A program made the position numbers and the translations under genes. DNA of 64,000 nucleotides. It comes from Bradyrhizobium japonicum USDA 6 (GTDB taxonomy: Bacteria > Pseudomonadota > Alphaproteobacteria > Rhizobiales > Xanthobacteraceae). The notes beneath the pieces were generated by a model that was not told the origin of the DNA, did not search any database, and was given only the letters and a program-made list of their open reading frames with translations. Positions 1 to 8,440 of this stretch are shown piece after piece. The stretch's first letter is position 1. The number at the start of each line of letters is the position of its first letter. The stretch covers positions 5,806,001 through 5,870,000 of the forward strand of contig NC_017249.1 in assembly GCF_000284375.1 (NCBI RefSeq), read 5' to 3'.

Positions 1-336
1 GCGCACTTCGTGCTGCTCAACATCGACGCGCCGTCCGCGGCGATCGCCGAGATCGAGCGCCAGGAGCGCATCAGCGAAGACGTGATCCGCTATCTCAGCG
101 TTCGCGTCGAGGAGCTCGAGGAAGGCCCGTCGGCGATGATGCGCAAGGCCGACCGCGACCGCGAGCGTGACGACCGTGGCGGCGGTTTCCGCGGCGATCG
201 CGAAGGCGGCGGCTTCCGTGGCGACCGCGAAGGCGGTTTCCGTGGCGGCGATCGCGACGGTGGTGGCTTCCGCGGTGACCGCGGTCCGCGCCGTCCGCGC
301 GACGAAGCTGAAACGACAACGCCGGATGCGGAGTAA
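1..336 (+). CDS. rpsF: 30S ribosomal protein S6 (C-terminal part, 5' end outside window)
   Basis: The window opens inside the gene and the frame is open from base 1. The first ~45 codons match the end of the S6 fold ([18 protein letters not shown]), a small-subunit protein that binds 16S rRNA together with S18. What follows is a charged, glycine-rich tail of about 60 residues with repeated [12 protein letters not shown] units, ending in an acidic stretch. Rhizobial S6 proteins are longer than the E. coli one, so a tail is expected, but its RGG-like repeat is striking. rpsR begins five bases after the stop, so the two are co-transcribed. Confidence 0.95.
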   Translation, partial: AHFVLLNIDAPSAAIAEIERQERISEDVIRYLSVRVEELEEGPSAMMRKADRDRERDDRGGGFRGDREGGGFRGDREGGFRGGDRDGGGFRGDRGPRRPRDEAETTTPDAE

Positions 337-341
337 GATCA

Positions 342-581
342 ATGGCTGAAGCTGGTGCACGCCGTCCGTTTTTCCGTCGTCGCAAGAGCTGCCCGTTCAC
401 GGGCGCGAATGCTCCGAAGATCGACTACAAGGACTCCAAGCTCTTGATGCGCTACGTCTCCGAGCGCGGCAAGATCGTGCCGAGCCGCATCACCGCGGTG
501 TCGGCCAAGAAGCAGCGTGAGCTCGCCCGCGCCATCAAGCGCGCGCGCTTCCTGGGCCTGCTGCCCTACGTCATTCGCTAA
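342..581 (+). CDS. rpsR: 30S ribosomal protein S18
   Basis: This 79-residue protein has the full S18 pattern: a short basic N-terminus, [19 protein letters not shown], then the conserved [18 protein letters not shown] and [16 protein letters not shown]18 forms a heterodimer with S6 on the platform of the 30S subunit, which fits its place directly behind rpsF. Length is normal for the family. A strong hairpin with a T-run follows the stop, so the S6-S18 message probably ends or is attenuated there. Confidence 0.97.
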   Translation: MAEAGARRPFFRRRKSCPFTGANAPKIDYKDSKLLMRYVSERGKIVPSRITAVSAKKQRELARAIKRARFLGLLPYVIR

Positions 582-590
582 GACGAATTC

Positions 591-626
591 GGTCGGCGGC
601 GACATTGCCGCCGACCGCACTTTTTG
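591..626 (+). terminator. rho-independent terminator after rpsR
   Basis: GGTCGGCGGC (591-600) and GCCGCCGACC (607-616) form a perfect 10-bp stem with a six-base loop, followed by GCAC and five T residues. It separates rpsF-rpsR from the downstream membrane-protein and rplI genes, which would then need their own promoter or read-through. Confidence 0.85.
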
Positions 627-708
627 GTTTCATAAGGCTTCCGGGTCGTCCGGTCGCCGATGGTTGGGGCGAGGTGCCTCTAACCGCTCGAAGGGAGCGG
701 GACAGCTG

Positions 709-1686
709 ATGATGACTCTTGGACTGATAGCCCTGATCGCCGGCGCTGCGTCGGCCCTGATGTTCGCCTCGATCGTGTCGGGCGCGCTGATCTCGCTCGT
801 CCTGTTCTATCTCGCACCGCTGCCCCTGATGGTCGCCTCGATCGGCTGGGGCCCGCTTTGCGCGAGCCTCGGCGGCATCGCCGCCGCGATCGGCCTCGGG
901 GCCCTGTTCGGCCTGCCCTACTGCATCGCCTTTGCCGTCACCGTCGCGCTGCCCGCGTGGTGGCTCGGCCATCTCGTGCTGCTCAGCCGGCGGATTGGAC
1001 CCGTCGCGCCGGAAGCCGCCACCGAGCCGCCGGCCGAGCCCGAGCTCGAATGGTATCCGGTCGGTCGCATCCTGCTGTGGATCGCGGGCTTCGCCGCACT
1101 GACCACGATCGCCGCCCTGCTCACGCTCGGCACCGATGCCGAGACCATCACCGGCACGCTGCGGCGCGGCTTGATGCGCCTGCTCCGCACCGCCGACCCG
1201 CAGACGTCAGGCGAAGCCGGTCAGTTCGTCGACGCCCTGGTGCTCATCGCCCCGGCCGCCGCCACCATCGTCGCGATGATGACGCTCACCCTCAATCTCT
1301 GGCTCAGCGGCAAGATAACGGCGACATCGGGCCGCCTGCTGCGTCCGTGGCCGGACATGAAGACGGCCGAGTTGCCGCCGATGACGCTGGTGACGCTCTG
1401 CATCGCGCTCGCGTTCTGCTTCACCGGCGGGTTGCTCGCGATGGTCGCGCAGATCACGACGGCGGCGCTGATGATGGGCTATGCGCTGACCGGTTTTGCC
1501 GTGCTGCATACGCTGACGCTGGCGCTGAAGAGCCGCACCTTCTGGCTCGGCTCGACCTATGCCGTCGTCGTGGTGTTCGGCTGGCCCGTCATCGCGATGG
1601 TGATCCTCGGCCTCGCGGACGCCGTGTTCGGCTTCCGCGAGCGCTTCCTGCGCAACCGCCAGCCACCGCCGCTGCCGACCTCTTAA
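709..1686 (+). CDS. DUF2232 family integral membrane protein
   Basis: About 325 residues with several hydrophobic segments, beginning MMTLGLIALIAGAASALMF and ending in a basic Pro-rich tail. DUF2232 proteins (related to Bacillus YybS) are predicted inner-membrane proteins of unknown function, and in Rhizobiales one commonly sits between rpsR and rplI. The frame stays open upstream to 517, but I chose the ATG at 709 because AAGGGAGCGG (691-700) is a good ribosome site and because the upstream part overlaps rpsR and the terminator. A role in ribosome assembly is only suggested by position. Confidence 0.85.
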   Translation: MMTLGLIALIAGAASALMFASIVSGALISLVLFYLAPLPLMVASIGWGPLCASLGGIAAAIGLGALFGLPYCIAFAVTVALPAWWLGHLVLLSRRIGPVAPEAATEPPAEPELEWYPVGRILLWIAGFAALTTIAALLTLGTDAETITGTLRRGLMRLLRTADPQTSGEAGQFVDALVLIAPAAATIVAMMTLTLNLWLSGKITATSGRLLRPWPDMKTAELPPMTLVTLCIALAFCFTGGLLAMVAQITTAALMMGYALTGFAVLHTLTLALKSRTFWLGSTYAVVVVFGWPVIAMVILGLADAVFGFRERFLRNRQPPPLPTS

Positions 1687-1734
1687 GTTCAACCCCAAAA
1701 CCCAACTCACTCAACACTTCAAAGGAGAAAGAAT

Positions 1735-2337
1735 ATGGAAGTCATTTTGCTGGAACGCGTGAGCAAGCTCGGACAGATGGGCGAAGTCGTGAAGGTTCGC
1801 GACGGCTATGCCCGCAATTTCCTGCTCAAGCGCGGCAAGGCGCTGCGCGCCACCGCCGACAACCGCGCCAAGTACGACGGCATGAAGGCCGAGCTCGAGG
1901 CTCGCAACCTCCAGTCCAAGGGCGAGGCGTCCAAGATCGCCGAGAAGATCGAGGGCAAGAACATCATCGTGATCCGTCAGGCCTCGGAAGCCGGCCAGTT
2001 GTTCGGCTCGGTCACCGTGCGTGACGTCGTCGCGGCGTTCGAAGCCGACGGCGTTTCGCTGGCCCGCCCGCAGGTGCAGCTCGACGCGCCGATCAAGACC
2101 ATCGGCAAGCACACCATCACCGTCGCGGTTCACCCCGAGGTCGAGGTCGAGGTCACCGTCACGGTTGCGCGCAGCCAGGACGAAGCCGAGCGCATCAACC
2201 GCGGCGAGGACATCTCGACCCGCAACGAGGACCGCGACGCGGCCGCCGAGGCGATCGCCGCCGCCGGCGAGTTCTTCGATCCGGAAGCCCAGCACGACGA
2301 CGAGCCGGCGCCGGCTGCGGACGAGACCGAGAAGTAA
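1735..2337 (+). CDS. rplI: 50S ribosomal protein L9
   Basis: The N-terminus [20 protein letters not shown] and the region [18 protein letters not shown] are diagnostic of L9, which binds 23S rRNA near the base of the L1 stalk. The central helix ([16 protein letters not shown]) and the C-terminal rRNA-binding domain are intact. At 200 residues it is longer than E. coli L9 because of an acidic Ala/Asp/Glu tail of about 50 residues, as is usual in alphaproteobacteria. AAGGAGA lies just before the start. A strong terminator follows. Confidence 0.97.
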   Translation: MEVILLERVSKLGQMGEVVKVRDGYARNFLLKRGKALRATADNRAKYDGMKAELEARNLQSKGEASKIAEKIEGKNIIVIRQASEAGQLFGSVTVRDVVAAFEADGVSLARPQVQLDAPIKTIGKHTITVAVHPEVEVEVTVTVARSQDEAERINRGEDISTRNEDRDAAAEAIAAAGEFFDPEAQHDDEPAPAADETEK

Positions 2338-2362
2338 GACCCGCGTTCGCGCAGGTTGCGAC

Positions 2363-2397
2363 GCCCGGCCGCCTCAGGCGGCCGGGCTTTTCGTTTT
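2363..2397 (+). terminator. rho-independent terminator after rplI, shared with the convergent thioesterase gene
   Basis: GCCCGGCCGCC (2363-2373), loop TCA, GGCGGCCGGGC (2377-2387), then TTTTCGTTTT. The perfect 11-bp stem and T-rich tail make a strong terminator for rplI. The loop, read on the minus strand, is the TGA stop codon of the convergent thioesterase gene. Confidence 0.9.
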
Positions 2398-2841
2398 CGC
2401 GGCCACGTCCTCGCTCAGCATCGCGATCGAGGCGAGCGCAGTTGCCGTGTGCTTCTCGACACCGTCGTTGACGCAAAACACGTCGGCCGCGACCACCGAG
2501 ACCTGGCGGCCGGGCTTGATCACCCTGGCCCGGCAGATCAGCTTGTCACCGACCGCCGGCGATAGCAGATTGAGCTTGTATTCCGCCGTCAAAGCCGGCT
2601 GGCCGCGCGAGGTCGCCGCTGCGATCGTCGTGGCATTGTCGACCAGGAAGGCGGTGACGCCGCCATGGAAGAATCCGTGCTGCTGAAGCAGCTCGGGCCG
2701 GCGCGCGACCGCAATCGTGCAGGTGCCGCGCGACAATTCCGAGAGCTCGGCGCCCACCAGGTTCATGAAGCCCTGACGGCCGACATTGGCATGGATGCGC
2801 TCGGCTACGGCTGCGAATTCGGGATCTGCTTCGGCTCGCAT
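2374..2841 (-). CDS. PaaI-type hotdog-fold thioesterase
   Basis: This ~155-residue protein has the PaaI/YdiI hotdog signature: VGAELSELSRGTCTIAV followed by LLQQHGFFHGGVTAFLVDNA, where HGGV and the Asp of VDNA lie at the acyl-CoA active site, then TAEYKLNLLSPAVGD. Such enzymes hydrolyse acyl-CoA or aryl-CoA thioesters in the cytoplasm. I chose the start MRAEADPEF; the frame is open further upstream but runs into the TetR gene. It lies 10 bases behind that TetR gene on the same strand, so the regulator probably controls both. The substrate cannot be told from sequence. Confidence 0.85.
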   Translation of the reverse strand: MRAEADPEFAAVAERIHANVGRQGFMNLVGAELSELSRGTCTIAVARRPELLQQHGFFHGGVTAFLVDNATTIAAATSRGQPALTAEYKLNLLSPAVGDKLICRARVIKPGRQVSVVAADVFCVNDGVEKHTATALASIAMLSEDVAAKTKSPAA

Positions 2842-2851
2842 GCGGCTTCTC

Positions 2852-3448
2852 CTATAGCTTGTGGATGCGATCGGGCGGACGCAGCGCACGGTTGGCGCAG
2901 GCGACAAGCGTGTCGGCTTCGCTGCGCGGATCGGTGCGGTCACGTCCCGAGAGAAAGGCGCGGCAGAAGATCTGGGCAGGGCCGATGAGCTGGCTGACGA
3001 ACATCACCGGCGTCATCGGCAAAAGCTCGCCGCCGGCAACCAGCGGCGCGCGCCAGCGCTCGATGCCTTCGGCAAGGCGCGCATTCTGCGCGCGCTGGGC
3101 GTCGCGGACGTCCTCGTCCCATTCGCTGCGCGATATCTCGAAGAGATAGCGGGCCTCGCGCCGGCTCGACACCACCCAGTCGAGATGGGCGCGGATCAGC
3201 CGATCGATGCCCTGCCCGGCACTGGGCATCGGGTCGAGCGCGGCCAGCACTGCGGCGTGATAGTGCCGCAGCACCTCCAGGAACAGCGCACCCGCCAGTT
3301 CCTTCTTCGATCCGAAGACATGAAAGAAGCTGCCGTTGGAGGCGCGTGCCCGGGCCCGGATCGCCGCCACCGTCGCAGCTTCGAAGCCGACGCGGTCGAA
3401 CACGAAAAGCCCGGCCGCCAACAGGTCGTCACGCACGCTCGTCGTCAT
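2852..3448 (-). CDS. TetR/AcrR family transcriptional regulator
   Basis: About 198 residues. The N-terminal helix-turn-helix reads FDRVGFEAATVAAIRARA then SNGSFFHVFGSKKELAGALF, the classic TetR tripartite pattern with an F-x-x-F-x-S-K-x-x-L end. The C-terminal half is a ligand domain without a recognisable substrate signature. The start MTTSVRDD is preferred over MMLQEAS because the latter lies inside the palindromic operator-like sequence upstream. It leads an apparent two-gene operon with the thioesterase and probably represses itself. Confidence 0.88.
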   Translation of the reverse strand: MTTSVRDDLLAAGLFVFDRVGFEAATVAAIRARARASNGSFFHVFGSKKELAGALFLEVLRHYHAAVLAALDPMPSAGQGIDRLIRAHLDWVVSSRREARYLFEISRSEWDEDVRDAQRAQNARLAEGIERWRAPLVAGGELLPMTPVMFVSQLIGPAQIFCRAFLSGRDRTDPRSEADTLVACANRALRPPDRIHKL

Positions 3449-3467
3449 CGACGCCTCCTGGAGCATC

Positions 3468-3486
3468 ACTCTAGAGTAACGCTCTA
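3468..3486 (-). promoter_or_regulatory. candidate TetR autoregulatory operator
   Basis: ACTCTAGAGT (3468-3477) is a perfect 10-bp palindrome, followed by AACGCTCTAA with a second CTCT/AGAG half-site. It lies 20-40 bases upstream of the TetR start codon, where an autorepressor would block transcription. Assignment to this protein is inference. Confidence 0.5.
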
Positions 3487-3556
3487 ATCGCGGTCAAGAC
3501 GATGCGAAGGCCGCGATGCGTGCGGCCTTCGCAAGTCGACGGAAAATCTGGCTCGC

Positions 3557-4537
3557 TTAGCGCGAAATCGGCGGTGTGGGCGGACCGGACGAGTCGGCTG
3601 GGGCCGCAGCGGTCGCGGGCGGTGCAGGCTCCTGCGGCTTGGTTGCCGGCTCGGAGTTCACTGCGGCGGGCGCGGCCGGCTTGGGGGCAGCCTCCTCCGC
3701 CGGCTTGGCCTCTGCGGGCTTCGCGGCGACAGACGGTGCAGCCGGCGTGACCTGCGGTACCGGATCGGGCCGCAGCGCCGGCGTATCGCTGCCGCGCGGC
3801 TCGACCTTGGCGCTATCAGGCCTGGCCTCAGCCGGCTTCTCCGCCGGCTTGCTCTCGGGCTTCGACTCGTCACGTCCCGGCTCGACCTTGGCTGTGTCCG
3901 GCTTGGCCGTGTCGGGCTTGGTCTCGGCCTTCGGTTCGCTCTTCTTGTCTTCAATGGCCGGCGCGGCGGCGTCGACCTTCGGTGCTTCCTCGGTCCCGGG
4001 CTTGGCCCGACGCCTAGCTTTGCGTCCCTCCGGCGCTGCCTGGCCCTCGGGCCTCGCACCTTCCTTCGATCCCTCCTCGGGTGGCCGTGCCGCGCGCTTC
4101 TGACGGGTGCCCTCAGGCGCGGGAGCGGTGGCGGTCTCGCCGTCCGGCTTGGCGGCGTCCTGGGAGCGCTGGCGGCGCCCTTGATGCTCCGGCGCGGTAT
4201 GGGCTTCCTTCTCCTTGGCGCCGTCCTTTTTATCCTTGCCGTCCTTGGCCTGGTAGCGGGTGTCGGTGGCACCGTTGGAGACGAGATAGGACGCGAGCAC
4301 GCCGGCCATGTCGGAGCTGGTCGTGTAGTGCTGGCGCAGGAAGCCCGGCAGCGAGCCCGGCGCCACCGTCTTCAACAGACCGCGCGTGCTCTTGTGGCAG
4401 GCACTGCAGGTCTGCGCGAAAAGCTGGGATGGGGCCTTGCCGGCCTCGAGGTTCGTCGCCTGCGCAAGGACGGTATCGGTCGCGCCGAAGCCGATCAGAA
4501 GCAATACCGTCGCGAGGCTGAGCGCTCGGCTCGACAT
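3557..4537 (-). CDS. secreted c-type cytochrome-like protein with long low-complexity tail
   Basis: A signal peptide (SRALSLATVLLLIGFGATD, cleavage near VLAQA) is followed by one haem c motif, C44-SA-C47-H48. A Met in TTSSDMAGVLASYL could be the second axial ligand. The haem domain is short (about 80 residues). After it come over 200 residues almost wholly of Pro, Ala, Lys, Glu, Arg and Asp (KPDTAKPDTAKVEP-type repeats), likely disordered and periplasmic. The start at 4537 has GGAG nine bases upstream; an ATG at 4552 is possible. I cannot assign an electron donor or acceptor. Confidence 0.75.
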   Translation of the reverse strand: MSSRALSLATVLLLIGFGATDTVLAQATNLEAGKAPSQLFAQTCSACHKSTRGLLKTVAPGSLPGFLRQHYTTSSDMAGVLASYLVSNGATDTRYQAKDGKDKKDGAKEKEAHTAPEHQGRRQRSQDAAKPDGETATAPAPEGTRQKRAARPPEEGSKEGARPEGQAAPEGRKARRRAKPGTEEAPKVDAAAPAIEDKKSEPKAETKPDTAKPDTAKVEPGRDESKPESKPAEKPAEARPDSAKVEPRGSDTPALRPDPVPQVTPAAPSVAAKPAEAKPAEEAAPKPAAPAAVNSEPATKPQEPAPPATAAAPADSSGPPTPPISR

Positions 4538-4673
4538 TCCCATCATCTCCATTGAATTTACGCGAATGCAGCCGGCATAAGGCGCGGCAGCGGGTGACCT
4601 TTTAGCGGATTGAGCCGCGAATGGAAGCAGCCTCCACACGCAAGGATGTGATTAAGCGCTTTTGGAATATCGA

Positions 4674-4698
4674 CTGTGATCACAGTGCAATAGCACTG
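4674..4698. promoter_or_regulatory. two overlapping perfect palindromes upstream of the cytochrome-like gene
   Basis: CTGTGATCACAG (4674-4685) is a perfect 12-bp palindrome resembling CRP/FNR-family half-site arrangements. It overlaps CAGTGC-AATA-GCACTG (4683-4698), a perfect 6-bp-arm inverted repeat. The 305-base gap (4538-4842) holds no other gene I can support. The sites lie 137-161 bases upstream of the cytochrome start. Confidence 0.45.
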
Positions 4699-4842
4699 CA
4701 GCTCGTTCGAAGGCCGGTGGCCTCGTGAGAGGACGCGCCGCCCGTCGGAAGCGGCACATCGTCGCAAAGTCACGACGCCGCAGACACCCGTCATAGTGCG
4801 CAAGATGGCGGCGCCGAACCCGGGCCCCACGCTGAATGAATC

Positions 4843-5049
4843 CTAGTGACGAAGGGTCGAGATCTGGGAGGACCGGAACGAGGCTGTTAACGCCAGTTGC
4901 GCCCGCAGGTCTGCGAGGGTCTCGGGCGAGACCGGCTCGCGCCGCACTTCGGGCCGCTCGGCGTGCTGCATGGCCGCGATCAGCCCCGACAGCCAAAGCC
5001 GGCTGGCCGCCTCGCTTCGCCAATTCTGGTGCTGCCGTTCTGGCCGCAT
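4843..5049 (-). CDS. hypothetical protein (68 aa)
   Basis: I do not recognise this protein. It begins MRPERQHQNWRSEAASRLWL and ends FRSSQISTLRH. The frame has clearly GC-rich third positions from 5049 to the stop, unlike the competing frames here, which supports real coding. AGGGAACGAGG lies just upstream of the chosen ATG. The frame remains open to an ATG at 5148, but codon bias is weaker there. It is charged, has no membrane segment or known motif, and is divergent from the small membrane protein at 5183. Confidence 0.5.
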   Translation of the reverse strand: MRPERQHQNWRSEAASRLWLSGLIAAMQHAERPEVRREPVSPETLADLRAQLALTASFRSSQISTLRH

Positions 5050-5182
5050 CGCTCGCCTCGTTCCCTGGTAGCGGGAGATAACCCTCCGCCCGCCTTCCTG
5101 TTCCGGGTCGTACCCCGAAAGAATCCGGGGAGATGTGATCTGTTTCACATAAGTCTCGTCGGGCCCGGCTTAGACCGTCGCC

Positions 5183-5302
5183 ATGAGCAAGCGGACCCAA
5201 ACCTCATTCGACGTGCAGGACGACCTCCGCACCGATTACGCCCTGATCGCCACCGGCGTCGGAGCGGCCCTGGTTGCGCTGGTCTACCTCCTGCTGGTCT
5301 GA
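5183..5302 (+). CDS. small single-pass membrane protein (39 aa)
   Basis: Translation gives MSKRTQTSFDVQDDLRTDYA followed by a hydrophobic helix LIATGVGAALVALVYLLLV ending at the stop. The frame has strongly G/C-biased third codon positions. The layout is a basic/polar N-terminus of ~20 residues and one C-terminal transmembrane helix, so it may be a tail-anchored protein. No clear Shine-Dalgarno is visible. I do not recognise a family. It lies between a divergent hypothetical gene and dnaB. Confidence 0.6.
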   Translation: MSKRTQTSFDVQDDLRTDYALIATGVGAALVALVYLLLV

Positions 5303-5592
5303 ATCCGAGCCCAAAGCTCCCGGCGTGCGTCATTTCGCGCGCTTCTTGTTACGTCTGCGCGCCAATCCATCAGGTTCATGTCACCCGGGATTTTTCCGTG
5401 GCGCGGTCACGGCCGATTCCGGGACGGGCGAGTTCCGCAAAAATCCGTCAAGCACGGCGCGTGCTGCGGCTGCTAATCATCCACCATTTTAACTGAGCGG
5501 TTGATAGCGGCCAGCTTTTGCTTCCGCTTTGGCCCGAGGCGGCGCTTTATCCCGGCCCCGCATCCGCCCCAGAAAATTGCTAACGCTCGACC

Positions 5593-7104
5593 ATGGCCCT
5601 GACTGATTCGAACGTCCTCAAACTCGCGCCCGAGCCCGGAACTCCCGCGTATCGGAGCGCGCCGCATAATATCGAGGCGGAACAGAGCCTTCTCGGCGCG
5701 ATCCTGGTCAACAACGACGCCTTCTACCGCGTCTCCGACTTCCTCGAGCCGAAGCATTATTTCGAGCCGCTGCACCAGACCATCTACGAGACCGCCGGCA
5801 GCCTGATCCGGATGGGCAAGATCGCCACGCCCGTGACGCTGAAGACGTTCCTCCCCGCCGACACCGATGTCGGCGGCATGACCATCGGGCAGTATCTGGC
5901 GCGGCTCGCGGCGGAAGCGACCACCATCATCAACGCCCAGGACTACGGCCGCACCATCTACGATCTGGCGCTGCGACGCGACCTGATCGGCATCGGCGAG
6001 GACATGGTCAATGTCGCTTATGACGCCCCGGTCGATTTCGCGCCGCGGGCGCAGATCGAGGACGCCGAGCGCCGCCTGTATGAGCTCGCCGAATCCGGCC
6101 GTTATGACGGTGGCTTCCAGAAATTCTCGCAGGCGTTGGCGATCGCGGTCGATCTCGCAGCCAAAGCGTTCCAGCGCGATGGAAAGCTGTCCGGCATTTC
6201 GACCGGCATGCGCGACCTCGACACCAAGATGGGCGGCCTTCAGCACTCCGACCTCATCATCGTGGCCGGACGCCCGGGCATGGGCAAGACTTCGCTGGCG
6301 ACCAACATCGCCTACAACGTCGCCAAGGCCTATGTCGGCGAGGTCCAGGCTGACGGCACCATGAAGGCCGCCAATGGCGGCGTGATCGGCTTCTTCTCCT
6401 GCGAAATGTCGGCCGACCAGCTCGCCACGCGTATCGTGGCCGAGCGCACCGGCATTCCCTCCTCCCACATCCGCCGCGGCGGCATCTCGGAAGCCGATTT
6501 CGACAAGATCCGGGAAGTCTCGATCGAGCTGCAGTCGCTGCCGTTCTATGTCGACGCAACCGGCGGCCTGTCGATCGCGCAGCTGATGGCACGCGCGCGC
6601 CGGCTGAAGCGGCAGAAGGGCCTCGATCTCCTCGTGATCGACTACATCCAGCTGCTCTCCGGCTCAGGCAAGCGCGCCAGCGACAGCCGCGTGCAGGAAA
6701 TCACGGAGATCACGACCAGCCTGAAGGCGCTCGCCAAGGAGCTCAATGTTCCGGTCATCGCGCTGTCGCAGCTCTCGCGCCAGGTCGAATCCCGCGACGA
6801 CAAGCGGCCGCAGCTCTCCGACCTGCGTGAATCGGGCTCGATCGAGCAGGACGCCGACGTCGTGCTATTCGTTTACCGCGAGGAATATTACCTCGCGATG
6901 AAGGAGCCCCGCCCGGGCACGCCTGAACACGAGAAGTGGCAGCTTGACATGAGTCTTGCGCACGGAAAGGCCGAGGTCATCATCGGCAAGCAGCGTCACG
7001 GCCCGACAGGCACCGTCGATTTGGCGTTCGAAGCCTCGGTCACGCGGTTCGGCGACCTCGCGCCTGACAGTCAGCTGCCGGCTCGCAGCAGCAACGACTA
7101 CTGA
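5593..7104 (+). CDS. dnaB: replicative DNA helicase DnaB
   Basis: A 503-residue DnaB. The N-terminal primase-interacting domain starts PAYRSAPHNIEAEQSLLGAI. The RecA-like motor carries Walker A GRPGMGKTS (about residue 227), CEMSADQL, Walker B LLVIDYIQLL, and the hexamer-interface region SRQVESRDDKRPQLSDLRES with DADVVLFVYR. It is the 5'-3' helicase of the replication fork. There is no intein. The 290-base leader upstream has no gene; alr follows after 40 bases in the same direction and may be co-transcribed. Confidence 0.97.
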   Translation: MALTDSNVLKLAPEPGTPAYRSAPHNIEAEQSLLGAILVNNDAFYRVSDFLEPKHYFEPLHQTIYETAGSLIRMGKIATPVTLKTFLPADTDVGGMTIGQYLARLAAEATTIINAQDYGRTIYDLALRRDLIGIGEDMVNVAYDAPVDFAPRAQIEDAERRLYELAESGRYDGGFQKFSQALAIAVDLAAKAFQRDGKLSGISTGMRDLDTKMGGLQHSDLIIVAGRPGMGKTSLATNIAYNVAKAYVGEVQADGTMKAANGGVIGFFSCEMSADQLATRIVAERTGIPSSHIRRGGISEADFDKIREVSIELQSLPFYVDATGGLSIAQLMARARRLKRQKGLDLLVIDYIQLLSGSGKRASDSRVQEITEITTSLKALAKELNVPVIALSQLSRQVESRDDKRPQLSDLRESGSIEQDADVVLFVYREEYYLAMKEPRPGTPEHEKWQLDMSLAHGKAEVIIGKQRHGPTGTVDLAFEASVTRFGDLAPDSQLPARSSNDY

Positions 7105-7144
7105 GTTCCTTGAACCAGACCGGCCTCTTGCGTAAAACGGCGCC

Positions 7145-8428
7145 ATGACAATGGCGTCCGACCCGAAAATGATTCCGCAATCCGGCCTTCTCTCCGCGGA
7201 GGCCAATCAGGCTGCCGCGCTCGCAGCCTATGGCGGCGTGCTCACCGTCGATCTCGACGCCATCATCGCCAACTGGCGCAAGCTCGAGAAGACGGCAGTG
7301 CCGGCCGAATGCTCGGCCGTGATCAAGGCCGACGCCTATGGCTGCGGCGCCGCGCAGGTCTCGCGGGCCCTTAGCAAGGCCGGTTGCAAGACCTTCTTCG
7401 TCGCCACCATCGAGGAAGCGCGCACTGTCCGCGAAGCCGTGCCGGAGGCCGCGATCTACGTGCTCGGCGGCTATTTCCAGAACACCGGCGAGCACTACGC
7501 CAAGATCAATTGCCGGCCGGTGATCGGCGATCTCAACGAGCTCGCCGAATGGGACGTGTTCTGCCGCCGCACCGGCTGGACCGGGGGCGCCGCTGTTCAC
7601 ATCGACACCGGCATGAACCGGCTCGGGCTGACGCTTGCGGACGCGCAGGCCATCATCCCCCGCATCAACGCCGGCGATCACGGCATCACGCTGGTGATGA
7701 GCCATCTGGTCTCGGCCGAGCAGCTCAACAGTCCCGTGAATGCAAAACAGCTGGCGACCTTCCGCGGTATCGCCAGCGAATTTTCCGGCGTGCCGGCCGC
7801 GCTTGCCAATTCCTCCGGAATCTTCCTCGGCGCGCCCTTCCAGTTCGACCTGGTGCGACCGGGCGCAGCGCTCTACGGCGTCAACCCGACGCCTGAGGCC
7901 GACAACCCGATGCAGCCCGTGGTCGACCTCAAGGCGCGCATCGTGCAAACCCGCAATGTCGAGCGCGGCGAGACCGTCGGTTATGGCGGCACCTGGACCG
8001 CGCGGCGGCCGACCAAACTCGCGATCATCGCGGTCGGCTATGCCGACGGCTATTTCCGCGCCGCCAGCTCCAATGACGGCACCCGCGGTGCCGAGGTCGT
8101 TGTCGCCGGCAAGCGCTGCCCGGTCGCGGGCCGCGTTTCGATGGATCTGATCGCGATCGATATCACCGACTTGCCCCCGAATGCGGCGCGGCGCGGCCAC
8201 ATGGTGACGCTGCTCGGCGAGGGCATCACCGTCGACGAGCTCGCGCATCATTTCGGCACGATCGGCTACGAGGTGCTGACCAGCCTCGGCCGCCGCTACG
8301 CCCGCGTCTACAAGGGCGGCAATGAGGTGGAGCCGCTGGTCAAGCCGGAGCCCCCGCCGACGGCCGAGCAGCCGCCCTCCCCGCCGCCGATCCAGCAGCC
8401 CGCGAGCCCGCCGCCGCTGCCGAGCTGA
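7145..8428 (+). CDS. alr: alanine racemase
   Basis: A PLP-dependent racemase that makes D-alanine for peptidoglycan. The N-terminal barrel carries the PLP lysine in AVIKADAYGCGA (about K61). Further motifs are IDTGMNRLGLT, ANSSGIFL and the catalytic tyrosine in VGYGGTWTA. The C-terminal beta domain has CPVAGRVSMDLIAIDIT. At 427 residues it is longer than usual: a Pro-rich tail (about 30 residues, PEPPPTAEQPPSPPP) follows the catalytic domain and is probably disordered. The start MTMASDPK is used; the N-terminal ~25 residues are an extension. Confidence 0.95.
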   Translation: MTMASDPKMIPQSGLLSAEANQAAALAAYGGVLTVDLDAIIANWRKLEKTAVPAECSAVIKADAYGCGAAQVSRALSKAGCKTFFVATIEEARTVREAVPEAAIYVLGGYFQNTGEHYAKINCRPVIGDLNELAEWDVFCRRTGWTGGAAVHIDTGMNRLGLTLADAQAIIPRINAGDHGITLVMSHLVSAEQLNSPVNAKQLATFRGIASEFSGVPAALANSSGIFLGAPFQFDLVRPGAALYGVNPTPEADNPMQPVVDLKARIVQTRNVERGETVGYGGTWTARRPTKLAIIAVGYADGYFRAASSNDGTRGAEVVVAGKRCPVAGRVSMDLIAIDITDLPPNAARRGHMVTLLGEGITVDELAHHFGTIGYEVLTSLGRRYARVYKGGNEVEPLVKPEPPPTAEQPPSPPPIQQPASPPPLPS

Positions 8429-8440
8429 GCGTCTCGCCGC

